Assembly: GCA_001564255.1 (NCBI GenBank)
Contig: LKNC01000069.1
Coordinates: 1 to 11,470 of the forward strand
Length of the DNA: 11,470 nucleotides
DNA from: Natrialbaceae archaeon Tc-Br11_E2g1
Lineage (GTDB): Archaea > Halobacteriota > Halobacteria > Halobacteriales > Natrialbaceae
Reading direction: 5' to 3'
Below are positions 1-6,647 of the stretch, piece by piece. Made by a program: the position numbers and the translations under genes. Position 1 is the stretch's first letter. Every line of letters starts with the position of its first letter. The notes under the pieces are model-generated. The model was given only the letters and a program-made list of their open reading frames with translations. It ran no database searches and was not told where the DNA came from.

Positions 1-2
1 CC

Positions 3-257
3 CGCCTCGAGGCCGTCGACGCCGTCGCCGTCCTCGGGACGATCATCACCGGCGACACCGACCACGACCAGGTGATCGCCGACGCGCTCGCGGGCCGTCT
101 CGCGGACGTCAGTCTCGAGCGTGACACTCCCGTCACCCTCGGGGTCACGGGCCCCGGTATGTCCGCCGCGGAGTCCCGTGAGCGGATCGAAAACGCTGCA
201 CACGCCGTCGAGGGTGCGACCGACCTCCTCGAAGAGCTCCCGGATCCAGAACAATGA
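3..257 (+). CDS. ribH: 6,7-dimethyl-8-ribityllumazine synthase, C-terminal part (start lies before the window)
   Basis: Lumazine synthase condenses 5-amino-6-ribitylaminouracil with 3,4-dihydroxy-2-butanone 4-phosphate to give the direct precursor of riboflavin, in the cytoplasm. The frame is open from the first bases of the window, so the N-terminus is missing and only about 84 residues are visible. They contain GTIITGDTDHD, which matches the phosphate-binding loop of the family and its conserved catalytic His (usual form G-x-(S/T)-x-H-x-D). This is followed by TPVTLGVTGPGM, the strand and loop before the last helices, and an acidic C-terminal helix. Haloarchaeal RibH proteins share the GDTDHD version, as I recall. 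The stop codon overlaps the ATG of the following aminotransferase (ATGA), which implies translational coupling. Confidence rests on the motif; the upstream half would settle it. Confidence 0.86.
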   Translation, partial: RLEAVDAVAVLGTIITGDTDHDQVIADALAGRLADVSLERDTPVTLGVTGPGMSAAESRERIENAAHAVEGATDLLEELPDPEQ

Positions 258-1402
258 CCATGGAATTTACAGACCGCGTAACCCGAGTCGAACCGTCCGC
301 AACGCTTGCCATCTCCGCGCTCGCCACCGAACTCGAGGCGGAGGGGACAGACGTCGTCGACCTGTCGGTCGGCGAACCCGACTTCCCCACACCCGAAAAC
401 ATCGTCGAGGCCGGAAAGGCGGCCCTAGACGCCGGCCACACCGGCTACACCACCTCCGCCGGTATCCTCGAACTGCGTGAGGCGATCGCCGAGAAACTCG
501 AAGAGGACGGCCTCGAGCACACGGCCGGGGAGATTATCGTTACCCCCGGCGCGAAACAGGCCCTCTACGAGATCATCCAGGCACTGGTTCAGGACGGCGA
601 CGAGGTCGTCCTGTTGGACCCCGCCTGGGTCTCCTACGAGGCGATGGTCAAGATGGCCGGCGGCGAGTTGACCCGCGTCGACCTCTCACCCCACGACTTC
701 CAACTCGAGCCCGCCCTCGAGGACCTGGGGACGGCCATCACGGACGAGACCGAACTGCTCGTCGTCAACTCACCGTCGAACCCCACCGGTGCCGTCTACT
801 CCGACGCCGCACTCGAGGGCGTCCGCGATCTGGCCGTCGAACACGACGTTACGGTCATCTCCGATGAGATCTACAAGGAGATCACCTACGGCGTCGAACA
901 GACGAGCCTGGGCACCCTCGAGGGGATGGCCGAGCGCACCGTGACGGTCAACGGCTTCTCGAAGGCGTACTCGATGACCGGCTGGCGCCTTGGCTACTTC
1001 GCCGCGAGCGAGGACCTGATCGACCAGGCGGGAAAACTCCACAGCCACTCGGTCTCCTCGGCGGTGAACTTCGTCCAGCACGCGGGTATCGAAGCGCTCG
1101 AGAACACCGACGAGGCAGTCGAGGAGATGACCGAGGCCTTCGAGAAACGACGTGACCTCGTCGTCGACTTGCTCGCAGACCACGACGTCGACGTCGCCGT
1201 CCCCGACGGCGCGTTCTACATGATGCTTCCAGTTGCAGACGACGATCAGGCGTGGTGTGAGGGTGCGATCGAGGACGCCCACGTCGCCACGGTCCCCGGC
1301 AGCGCCTTTGGCACGCCCGGCTACGCCCGGATCTCCTACGCCGCAAGCGAGGAACGCCTGCATGAGGGTATCGAGCGGCTGGCCGAGGAAGAGTATATAT
1401 AG
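254..1402 (+). CDS. aspC: PLP-dependent class I/II aminotransferase (aspartate aminotransferase type)
   Basis: This is a cytoplasmic fold-type I aminotransferase of 382 residues, the usual length for the archaeal aspartate/aromatic family. Visible landmarks are VGEPDFPTP (39-47), the PLP-contacting NSPSNPTG (172-179), SDEIY (203-207), the Schiff-base lysine Lys237 in NGFSKAYSMTGWRLGY (233-248), and Arg359 in ARISYA (358-363), the residue that normally binds the substrate carboxylate. All catalytic positions look intact. The ATG overlaps the ribH stop in an ATGA arrangement; a second in-frame ATG at 260 is also possible. The stop codon lies inside the left arm of a hairpin (1397-1421), and a stronger hairpin follows. 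Substrate specificity cannot be read from the sequence: aspartate is the default, while aromatic or other amino acids remain possible. The adjacent riboflavin gene does not obviously explain its role. Confidence 0.9.
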   Translation: MTMEFTDRVTRVEPSATLAISALATELEAEGTDVVDLSVGEPDFPTPENIVEAGKAALDAGHTGYTTSAGILELREAIAEKLEEDGLEHTAGEIIVTPGAKQALYEIIQALVQDGDEVVLLDPAWVSYEAMVKMAGGELTRVDLSPHDFQLEPALEDLGTAITDETELLVVNSPSNPTGAVYSDAALEGVRDLAVEHDVTVISDEIYKEITYGVEQTSLGTLEGMAERTVTVNGFSKAYSMTGWRLGYFAASEDLIDQAGKLHSHSVSSAVNFVQHAGIEALENTDEAVEEMTEAFEKRRDLVVDLLADHDVDVAVPDGAFYMMLPVADDDQAWCEGAIEDAHVATVPGSAFGTPGYARISYAASEERLHEGIERLAEEEYI

Positions 1403-1421
1403 CTCGCTTCGCTCGCTATAT
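1397..1421. repeat. Inverted repeat spanning the aminotransferase stop codon
   Basis: Seven-base arms ATATAGC (1397-1403) and GCTATAT (1415-1421) flank an 11-base loop, TCGCTTCGCTC. The left arm includes the TAG stop codon of the aminotransferase gene. The loop itself carries a CGCTTCGCTCG-type motif, which I believe is common between haloarchaeal genes. It could be part of a transcript 3' end together with the next hairpin, but there is no T-run directly after it. Confidence 0.5.
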
Positions 1422-1441
1422 TAGGAGACCGTTTGTCGTCC

Positions 1442-1470
1442 GAGACGCACTTCGTGCGTCTCTCTGTTTT
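1442..1470 (+). terminator. Probable transcription terminator hairpin after ribH-aminotransferase
   Basis: There is a perfect nine-base-pair stem, GAGACGCAC (1442-1450) with GTGCGTCTC (1454-1462), closed by a TTC loop. It is followed by TCTGTTTT (1463-1470), a T-rich tract on the + strand. It sits 40 nt after the aminotransferase stop and before the promoter of the next gene, which fits termination of the upstream operon. Archaeal termination depends mainly on the T-tract, so the exact 3' end is inferred. Confidence 0.6.
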
Positions 1471-1528
1471 CGGTACGACGGTCGGCCTGTGAGCGATACG
1501 TACCCGACTCGAGGCCGCCAGCCGAGAG

Positions 1529-1535
1529 TATATAA
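1529..1535 (+). promoter_or_regulatory. TATA box for the TctA-type permease
   Basis: TATATAA lies in otherwise GC-rich sequence, centred about 28 nt upstream of the ATG at 1560. That spacing predicts a leaderless mRNA beginning at or next to that ATG. It argues against the upstream ATG at 1539, which falls only a few bases after the box. Confidence 0.75.
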
Positions 1536-1559
1536 CCGATGGGGCGGCCAGGCCCCTCG

Positions 1560-2801
1560 ATGGACGCCGCCGGTCTCGAGGTCGTCGTCGACCCCACGTT
1601 TACGCTCCAGGCGCTCGCCTGGGTGCTCGCCGGCGCCACACTGGGGTCCATAAGCGGGCTGATCCCCGGACTCCACGCCAACAACTTCGCGCTGTTGCTC
1701 GCCGGGATCGCACCCTCGGTGCCGGGCCCGCCGCTTTTCGTCGGCCTCGCGATGCTCGCCGCCGGCGTCGTTCACACCTTCCTCAACGCCGTCCCCGCGA
1801 TGGCGCTGGGTGTGCCCGACGCGGAGATGGCCGTTACGGCGTTACCCGGCCACCGGATGGTCTTGGATGGCCGTGGCTACGAGGCGATCCGCCTCTCCGC
1901 ACTGGGGAGTATCCTCGCGGTGCTCGTGGCGGTCCCGCTTGCCGTTCCCGTAACGTGGGCCGTGACGGCCGTCTACCCGACCGTTCGTTCGAACCTCTCG
2001 ATCGTCCTCGCCGTCGTCGCCCTGGGGCTCGTCCTCTCGGAGTACTCCTGGCGGGCGCGATTCGGCGCGGCGCTCTCGTTTTCGCTGGCCGCCGCGCTCG
2101 GGTTCCTGACGCTGGATCTCTCCCCCGATGCGCCGCTGGAGGCCGGCGGGATGCTCGCGCCGCTTTTCGCCGGACTCTTCGGCGCACCCGTGTTGATCGA
2201 CGCGATCCGTGGTGGCGGGATTCCACCACAGGGTGACGAGACGGTCAGAATGTCCCGCGTCCTGCTCTGTCTGACCGCGCTCGCGGGCGCACTCGCCGGC
2301 GCAGTGGTCGGCTACATCCCCGGGATTTCGGCGGCGATCGCGGCGGTCGCCGTCCTGGTGGTGATCCCCCGCGGGAGCACCGACAGAGGCTACATCGTCG
2401 CGACGAGCGGCGTCGACACCGCGAACACCATCTTCGCCCTGTTCGCACTCGTCGCCATCGGCCAGCCCCGGACGGGCGTGATGGTCGCCTTCGAGAACGC
2501 GAACGCCCCACTCTCGCTTCCCGTCCTCGTCGGCGGCGTCGTCCTCGCCGGGCTGATCGGATTCGTCCTCGTGATCGTTCTCGGCGACTACTACCTCGAG
2601 GCCGTCGGCCGGACCGCGTACTGGAAGATTTCTGCGGCGGTGCTCACACTGTTGTTCGTCCTCTCGTACCTGTTCACCGGCGTCGCGGGGATCGTCGTCT
2701 TCGCCGTCGCGGCGGCGATCGGCATGGTTCCGATCCGGCTTCGGGCCCGTCGGGTGAACCTGATGGGCGTGTTGATCGGGCCGCTGATGCTTGGAGCCTG
2801 A
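1560..2801 (+). CDS. TctA-family (DUF112-like) integral membrane permease
   Basis: This is a polytopic membrane protein of 413 residues with roughly ten or more hydrophobic segments. It has two related signature loops, GLIPGLHANN (33-42) and GYIPGISAAI (251-260), the internal duplication expected in the TctA large subunit of tripartite tricarboxylate transporters. After the first loop, PGHRMVLDGRGYEAIRLSAL (96-115) matches the PGHPMA-x-QGRAGEALGISA region of TctA as I know it. TctA normally has about 500 residues and works with the small membrane subunit TctB and the binding protein TctC; neither is encoded nearby, so substrate and mechanism are open. The start at 1560 is chosen from the TATA spacing; an in-frame ATG at 1539 would add seven residues. 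It appears to be transcribed alone, after a terminator and 42 nt before the next gene. Confidence 0.8.
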   Translation: MDAAGLEVVVDPTFTLQALAWVLAGATLGSISGLIPGLHANNFALLLAGIAPSVPGPPLFVGLAMLAAGVVHTFLNAVPAMALGVPDAEMAVTALPGHRMVLDGRGYEAIRLSALGSILAVLVAVPLAVPVTWAVTAVYPTVRSNLSIVLAVVALGLVLSEYSWRARFGAALSFSLAAALGFLTLDLSPDAPLEAGGMLAPLFAGLFGAPVLIDAIRGGGIPPQGDETVRMSRVLLCLTALAGALAGAVVGYIPGISAAIAAVAVLVVIPRGSTDRGYIVATSGVDTANTIFALFALVAIGQPRTGVMVAFENANAPLSLPVLVGGVVLAGLIGFVLVIVLGDYYLEAVGRTAYWKISAAVLTLLFVLSYLFTGVAGIVVFAVAAAIGMVPIRLRARRVNLMGVLIGPLMLGA

Positions 2802-2810
2802 GAGCGGGGC

Positions 2811-2817
2811 GCTTTTG
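2811..2817 (+). promoter_or_regulatory. Weak TATA-like element before the flavoprotein gene
   Basis: GCTTTTG is the only AT-leaning stretch in the 42-nt gap. It is centred about 30 nt before the ATG at 2844, the position seen for clearer TATA boxes in this window. The match is poor, and read-through from the permease gene is equally possible. Confidence 0.3.
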
Positions 2818-2843
2818 CCGCCGGCGCACGTTCGTTCCTACGA

Positions 2844-3920
2844 ATGCATACCGACGAAGGATTCGACTACGACGTAGCCGTCGTCGGCGGCGGTCCCGCC
2901 GGGCTCACCGCCGCGTTGTACACGACACGGCTCGGACTGGACACGCTGGTGGTCGACCGCGGCGGCGGGCGGGCGGCGATGATGCAGGACACCCACAACG
3001 TCATCGGCGTCACAGAGGAGGTTTCGGGCAACGAGTTCCTCCAAACCGGGCGCGAACAGGTCGAAAGCTACGGCGCGGAGTTTCGACGGGGTCTCGTCGA
3101 CGACGTCCGACCGCTCGGTGAGAGCGCCGGCGACGGGTTCGAGGTGTCGTTCGGTGACGAAACCGCCACGGTCCGTCGCGTCGTCATCACGACCGGCTTC
3201 GCCGACGAGCGTCCCGACCCACCGTTACCCCGAACCGGGCGTGGTCTCCACTACTGTCTGCTCTGTGATGCGTACATGTTCGTCGACGAACCCGTCTACG
3301 TGATGGGGGCTGGCGACGCCGCCGCCTACGTCTCGATGATCATGTTGAACTACACCGACGACGTCGACCTGTTGACCCGAGGTGAGAAGCCACAGTGGAG
3401 CGAGGAGACCGGCGAGATGCTCGAGGCCCACCCCGTCGAGGTCGTCGACGCCGAGATCACCGGCATGAACAGACGCGATGACGGCTGGCTCGAGTCGTTC
3501 GAGTTCGAAGACGACACCGTACGGGAGTACCGCGGCGGGTTCCCGATGTACGGTTCCGACTACCACGCCGACCTCGCGGACACACTCGGACTCGAACGTG
3601 AGGAGGGAGCCGTCGTCGTCGACGAGAACTGCCAGACCTCCCGGGAGGGAGTGTACGCCGCCGGCGATCTCACGCCCGGATCGAGCCAGATCCCCATCGC
3701 GATGGGGGAAGGAGCGACCGCTGGCATCGCCATCATCAAAGCCCTCCGGAAGTATCCCCGCTCTCTCGAGGAGATCAGAGCACGTGGCCCGGTGGCCGAC
3801 GACGAGGTTCCGGCCATCTCCCCGGACCTCGAGGAGACGGCGGTCACCCACGAGGGCCACGCCGGCGGCCCCCGTGAGAGCCCCGAAGCAGTCGAAGACG
3901 CCATGCGAACGGACGACTAA
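2844..3920 (+). CDS. Thioredoxin-reductase-like FAD-dependent oxidoreductase
   Basis: This flavoprotein of 358 residues has the low-molecular-weight thioredoxin reductase layout. An N-terminal FAD dinucleotide motif GGGPAG (15-20) is followed by a redox CxxC, Cys138-Leu-Leu-Cys141 followed by Asp. A second nucleotide-fold motif GAGDAA (155-160) comes next, then the closing FAD motif YAAGDL (271-276) and a helix with [13 protein letters not shown] (283-295). Two things differ from classical TrxB. The HRRxxFR segment that binds the NADPH 2'-phosphate is replaced by [10 protein letters not shown] (176-185), and about 55 acidic residues follow the catalytic fold. NADPH use is therefore doubtful; NADH or another electron donor is possible. 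No thioredoxin gene is adjacent. The role is probably disulfide redox chemistry in the cytoplasm, but the partner is unknown. Confidence 0.82.
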   Translation: MHTDEGFDYDVAVVGGGPAGLTAALYTTRLGLDTLVVDRGGGRAAMMQDTHNVIGVTEEVSGNEFLQTGREQVESYGAEFRRGLVDDVRPLGESAGDGFEVSFGDETATVRRVVITTGFADERPDPPLPRTGRGLHYCLLCDAYMFVDEPVYVMGAGDAAAYVSMIMLNYTDDVDLLTRGEKPQWSEETGEMLEAHPVEVVDAEITGMNRRDDGWLESFEFEDDTVREYRGGFPMYGSDYHADLADTLGLEREEGAVVVDENCQTSREGVYAAGDLTPGSSQIPIAMGEGATAGIAIIKALRKYPRSLEEIRARGPVADDEVPAISPDLEETAVTHEGHAGGPRESPEAVEDAMRTDD

Positions 3921-3944
3921 CCCTCGAGTTCGGAAAGACAACGG

Positions 3945-3950
3945 TTAAAA
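3945..3950 (+). promoter_or_regulatory. TATA box for the zinc-ribbon/aEF1B unit
   Basis: TTAAAA is centred about 26 nt upstream of the ATG at 3974, in the short gap after the flavoprotein stop. The spacing predicts a leaderless transcript covering the zinc-ribbon gene and ef1B. Confidence 0.7.
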
Positions 3951-3973
3951 GCGCCCGGGCGGAACGTGGGTGT

Positions 3974-4153
3974 ATGAGTACGACGGACGAACGAGGGACG
4001 CGTTCTTGTGTCTCCTGTGGGATCAACGTCGCCGGAACGAACGCCGCGGCGTTTAAGTGCCCGGAGTGTGGCAAACAGGTCTACCGCTGTGCGAAGTGTC
4101 GCAAACAGAGCAACCTCTATGAGTGCCCCGACTGCGGGTTCACCGGACCCTAA
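3974..4153 (+). CDS. Small zinc-ribbon protein with four CxxC motifs (HVO_2753-like)
   Basis: This 59-residue protein has four CxxC pairs: CVSC (12-15), CPEC (29-32), CAKC (39-42) and CPDC (51-54), three of them followed by Gly. This is enough to bind two zinc ions. Between them lies [17 protein letters not shown], which closely resembles the Haloferax volcanii small protein HVO_2753 as I remember it. The gene ends three bases before the ATG of aEF1B and shares its promoter, so the two are almost certainly cotranscribed. That pairing, and the wide conservation of the family in archaea, suggest a role near translation or RNA, but no molecular function is shown by the sequence. The short N-terminal tail is charged and probably disordered. 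It falls below common length cut-offs and is easily missed. Confidence 0.9.
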   Translation: MSTTDERGTRSCVSCGINVAGTNAAAFKCPECGKQVYRCAKCRKQSNLYECPDCGFTGP

Positions 4154-4156
4154 ACC

Positions 4157-4423
4157 ATGGGAAAAGTAGCTGCCAAGATCAAGGTCATGCCGAACAGCCC
4201 CGAAGTCGACCTCGACGCGCTTCAGGAGACCCTCGAGGACGCCCTCCCGGAGGGCGCGAAGATCAACGGCGTCGAACGTGAGGAGGTCGCCTTCGGTCTC
4301 GTCGCGCTTTACCCGACCGTCATCGTCCCCGACGACGCCGGCGGTACCGAAGCCGTCGAGGAGACCTTCTCCGAGGTCGAGGAAGTCGAGAGCGTCGCCG
4401 TCGAGAACGTCGGCCGTATCTGA
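4157..4423 (+). CDS. ef1B: Translation elongation factor 1-beta (aEF1B)
   Basis: This factor catalyses exchange of GDP for GTP on elongation factor 1-alpha so that it can load aminoacyl-tRNA again. The 88-residue length is that of the archaeal single-domain protein, which equals the catalytic C-terminal domain of eukaryotic eEF1B. Recognisable parts are the start [19 protein letters not shown], the central [18 protein letters not shown], and the C-terminal [12 protein letters not shown]. It is strongly acidic, as expected in a halophile. The ATG is three bases after the stop of the zinc-ribbon gene; there is no room for a separate promoter. A hairpin with a T-rich tail follows 28 nt after the stop. 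Confidence 0.95.
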   Translation: MGKVAAKIKVMPNSPEVDLDALQETLEDALPEGAKINGVEREEVAFGLVALYPTVIVPDDAGGTEAVEETFSEVEEVESVAVENVGRI

Positions 4424-4450
4424 CTGCCCGGCTTTTCCCGGTTCGTCCCG

Positions 4451-4486
4451 GTCGGAGAGCCGCTGCTCTCCCGACTGCGTTTTGTT
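4451..4486 (+). terminator. Terminator hairpin after ef1B
   Basis: The arms GGAGAGC (4454-4460) and GCTCTCC (4465-4471) pair perfectly around a CGCT loop. The stem extends by GTC (4451-4453) with GAC (4473-4475), leaving one bulged C at 4472. It is followed by TGCGTTTTGTT. Position and the T-rich tail fit termination of the zinc-ribbon/ef1B transcript. Confidence 0.65.
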
Positions 4487-4798
4487 GTGAATCGTCGCCG
4501 TCGTGTATCGAAAGATGTCACCCGGAACACTAACGTCCAGCCTCATCCCGTGGCGGCATGCCGCGTCGGCTGGCTAACCCTCGTGCCAGGTGGGTGGTTC
4601 ACTCAGGGCCACCGAGTGACGGCAACAGCCGTCGAGTGATGTCGCGCGCCCGGGTTCTCCGTTCTATCATCGCTCCCGAGTAGGTTCGCTCGAACGGGGA
4701 CTTGAGGCACGCAGTCGACGTAGACGGCTCGGCGTGAAAACGCTTTCCCGTCCGGCGTCGTCACTCGAGGGCGGTGAGTCGAAGTGGGAAATCAGCCT
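4487..4798. other. Convergent spacer without a recognised gene, containing inverted repeats
   Basis: About 310 bp lie between the ef1B terminator and the 3' end of the leftward rps17e gene. No convincing coding frame was found. Structures visible are a two-part hairpin with CCAGCC (4537-4542) pairing GGCTGG (4568-4573) around a nested GCGGC-AT-GCCGC (4553-4564), and a hairpin GACGGC-AACA-GCCGTC (4618-4633). The heptamer CGAGTGA occurs at 4613 and again at 4633. Such a long spacer between convergent genes is generous for this compact region, so a small non-coding RNA on either strand is possible. I could not identify a family. Confidence 0.5.
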
Positions 4799-4990
4799 CT
4801 ACGCTGGAACTTCTGCGCCCTTTTTGCGGGTAACGTATCCCGCGATCCGGTTGCGTACGCCTTTCGATTCGACGTTGGTCAGCTTCGTGACGCTCTCTTT
4901 GTTCTGCTCGAAGTCGGTCGTGAACGCCTCCGGGTATCGCTCCAGGAGGACGTTCCCGGTCTTTTTGACGTAGGCCGGTTTGATTGCCAT
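4799..4990 (-). CDS. rps17e: 30S ribosomal protein S17e
   Basis: This small-subunit ribosomal protein is shared by archaea and eukaryotes and absent from bacteria. The 63 residues match the short archaeal form almost end to end: MAIKPAYVKKTGNVLLERYP at the N-terminus, then DFEQNKESVTKL, and VRNRIAGYVTRKKG near the C-terminus. Unlike most proteins here it is basic, as expected for an rRNA-binding protein. A TATA box lies about 27 nt before its start, in the 55-nt gap after the upstream membrane-protein gene, so it can be expressed on its own. It converges with the ef1B unit. Confidence 0.95.
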   Translation of the reverse strand: MAIKPAYVKKTGNVLLERYPEAFTTDFEQNKESVTKLTNVESKGVRNRIAGYVTRKKGAEVPA

Positions 4991-5014
4991 ACAGGCGTTT
5001 CCGTCTAGAGGCTC

Positions 5015-5020
5015 TTAATA
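5015..5020 (-). promoter_or_regulatory. TATA box for rps17e
   Basis: On the minus strand the sequence reads TATTAA, centred about 27 nt before the S17e ATG. It lies just downstream of the stop of the neighbouring membrane-protein gene, giving rps17e an independent, probably leaderless, transcript. Confidence 0.7.
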
Positions 5021-5045
5021 GGCACCGTTTCGCCTCGATACCAGG

Positions 5046-5993
5046 TCAGTCCCGAATCGTTTTCGGGGTCCCGCCGTCGGCCTTGCTCGCCAGTTCCTGG
5101 AACCTCTCGGAGCGACCCGCGATCCGTTCGGCCGTCTCGTCTTCGGGACTGTCACCCCGGCTCTCTATGAGGAACGTGGTGATGACCACCGTCTTCACCC
5201 ACGGTTTCAGGAGACCGGTGTAGACGGTGAGAACCATCCCACCGACGACGACCCACCCGACCAGTTCGAACGTCGTCGAGAGGGTCCCGAGGGATCCGGC
5301 GAGCGGTGTCAGTGCCATAAAAAGCCCGAGTGCAATACCGTACATCCCGATCACGATGAGTAGCGTCGACCCGAGGACTGGCTTCCAGTTTTGCCCGTAG
5401 AGGACGACTCCGTTTTTCGCTGCCGTCCATCGATCGTCCTCCTGGCTTACGAACACGTGGGCGATTATCGCCTCGTCTATGTAGGAGGCTGCAACCGCAA
5501 CCGCCCGTCCGACGAGTCTGATCAGCCGCTGGAGGCCCGACGAAAGGGAGAACAGACCGGAGACGGAAACGACGGCGTCGTTGAACTGCCTGAGGACTGC
5601 CTTGATGAGCTTGTCGACCGCAAAGAGCGCGCTCGTCTCGGCGAAGTGTTCGCGTACCTGTGCTTTCCCGTACTGGAGCTGGTTTTCGGGCACCTCGCCG
5701 GTCTCGACGACGTGAGCGATGACGGCGATGTGAGCCGCCTTGACCAAGTAGAGGACGTACCTGGCCGCGAGACGCCACGCGGCGAGGAAGAGACCGACCG
5801 CGAGGAGGAGTCCGACGATCCCGATCCAGCCGGAGATCGTCCCCGCCTCGAGTAGGTAGAACCCGATCCAGGCGACGATCCCGAAATAGAGGACGGTCGC
5901 GATGCCGATCCCGAGCCCGACGCCAAGCCGGACCACGACGAAGGGCAAGGTCTTCCGGAAGACGCCCGTCGCTTCCCTGAAGTGTAACGCCAT
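5046..5993 (-). CDS. Multi-pass membrane protein of unknown function
   Basis: I do not recognise the family. With the start at 5993 the protein has 315 residues. Hydrophobic stretches lie near 17-49, where one long or two short helices fit, and near 57-78, 207-230 and 243-263, with a weaker one around 163-182. This suggests about five or six membrane passes. Residues 95-160 and 183-205 look like soluble loops; the acidic tail from 279 (SRGDSPEDETAERIAG) is probably cytoplasmic. No signal peptide, lipobox or catalytic motif is evident. The start was chosen because a TTTAAATA box lies about 26 nt upstream of this ATG; the open frame could begin at a GTG six codons earlier, but that would fall too close to the box. 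The gene lies between the DUF447 gene and rps17e with its own promoter, so functional linkage to either is not implied. Confidence 0.72.
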   Translation of the reverse strand: MALHFREATGVFRKTLPFVVVRLGVGLGIGIATVLYFGIVAWIGFYLLEAGTISGWIGIVGLLLAVGLFLAAWRLAARYVLYLVKAAHIAVIAHVVETGEVPENQLQYGKAQVREHFAETSALFAVDKLIKAVLRQFNDAVVSVSGLFSLSSGLQRLIRLVGRAVAVAASYIDEAIIAHVFVSQEDDRWTAAKNGVVLYGQNWKPVLGSTLLIVIGMYGIALGLFMALTPLAGSLGTLSTTFELVGWVVVGGMVLTVYTGLLKPWVKTVVITTFLIESRGDSPEDETAERIAGRSERFQELASKADGGTPKTIRD

Positions 5994-6015
5994 AGGGCGT
6001 CTGGCCGCCACCTCC

Positions 6016-6023
6016 TATTTAAA
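6016..6023 (-). promoter_or_regulatory. TATA box for the membrane-protein gene
   Basis: TATTTAAA on the + strand reads TTTAAATA on the minus strand. Its centre is about 26 nt from the ATG at 5993. It lies in the 54-nt gap after the DUF447 stop and separates the membrane-protein gene from the cofactor cluster in transcription. Confidence 0.75.
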
Positions 6024-6047
6024 CTCCGGGACGGCTCCCCCGCGAGG

Positions 6048-6647
6048 TCACCAGGGCGAATACTCCCGAACGCGCTCGAGGGCGTCTTTCTCTCGAGGCC
6101 CGCCGGCCCGGGAAACGACCGACTCGTAGTAGGCGAGTCGATCGCGGAGTTCGTCTTCGTCGTAGGACGGGACCTCGAGACGGGAGGCCGCGACGGTCGC
6201 CTCGATTACGGCGTTCGTGCCCCGATCGATCGTGCCGACGCGTTCGGTCTCGACTGCGAACTCGAGGGGATGAAGTGCCCACACCTCCCAACGAGTGCCG
6301 TCTTCCTCGCCCGCGTCGACCGTCTCGACGGTGACCCGAACCCAAGCGTCTGCACTCTCGAGGACGGGTTCCTCGCGTTCGGTGATCGAGAGGGCGGCCT
6401 CGACGAACGTGAGGGGGTCGGTCGTGAACTGAACGTAGCCCTCTCCCTGGCGGTGGAAGTTCCGTCGGGTGCGGGTATTCCCCCACGTCGTCGCGGTGAC
6501 GGGCTCGCCCTCGCCCGCGAACAGGCCGAGTGCGGCGACGTTCCACTTCCCGTTCGGCCCGAGGGTGGTGACGACCGACTCGGTGACGCCGCCGAGGGGG
6601 ACGGGCCAGGCCGCGTGCTCGTCGTCTTCCCGCTCGTCGTCGGTCAT
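6048..6647 (-). CDS. DUF447 family protein (flavin-binding split-barrel type)
   Basis: This 199-residue protein of the archaeal DUF447 family is expected to fold as an FMN-binding split barrel; its activity is unknown. Telling segments are ESVVTTLGPNGKWNVAALGL (23-42), the start of the barrel and typical of FMN-reductase-like proteins. Next is WGNTRTRRNFHRQGE (55-69) followed by YVQFTTDPLTFVEAAL, and RGTNAVIEATVAASRL (142-157) in the helical part. The ATG overlaps the TGA of the CitG-like gene, so the two are translationally coupled. From memory, DUF447 and CitG-like genes also occur together in methanogens and in tetrahydromethanopterin-using methylotrophs, which would tie both to pterin-type cofactor synthesis. 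Family assignment is fairly secure; function is inference only. Confidence 0.8.
   Translation of the reverse strand: MTDDEREDDEHAAWPVPLGGVTESVVTTLGPNGKWNVAALGLFAGEGEPVTATTWGNTRTRRNFHRQGEGYVQFTTDPLTFVEAALSITEREEPVLESADAWVRVTVETVDAGEEDGTRWEVWALHPLEFAVETERVGTIDRGTNAVIEATVAASRLEVPSYDEDELRDRLAYYESVVSRAGGPREKDALERVREYSPW

Noticed and set aside
770..1363. A 197-codon frame antisense to the aminotransferase
   Set aside because: It lies wholly opposite a gene with intact catalytic motifs and has no family signature; long antisense frames are common at this GC content.
3917..4546. A 209-codon minus-strand frame across the zinc-ribbon and ef1B genes
   Set aside because: It is the antisense of two well-identified genes, and no promoter or motif supports it.
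4577..4627. A possible H/ACA guide RNA: TGCC/GGCA lower stem followed by ACA at 4625-4627
   Set aside because: The distance from the internal loop to ACA is about 11 nt rather than the usual 14-16, there is no kink-turn motif in the upper stem, and the pocket does not match known haloarchaeal 23S rRNA target sites that I could recall.
4600..4672. A box C/D-like pair on the minus strand (ATGATAG and CTGA about 65 nt apart)
   Set aside because: Box C matches only about five of seven bases, there are no internal D'/C' boxes, and no terminal stem.
4558..4680. A small + strand frame of about 40 codons in the convergent spacer
   Set aside because: Its product would be very basic, unlike proteins of this genome, it starts inside a hairpin, and no TATA box lies at the expected distance.
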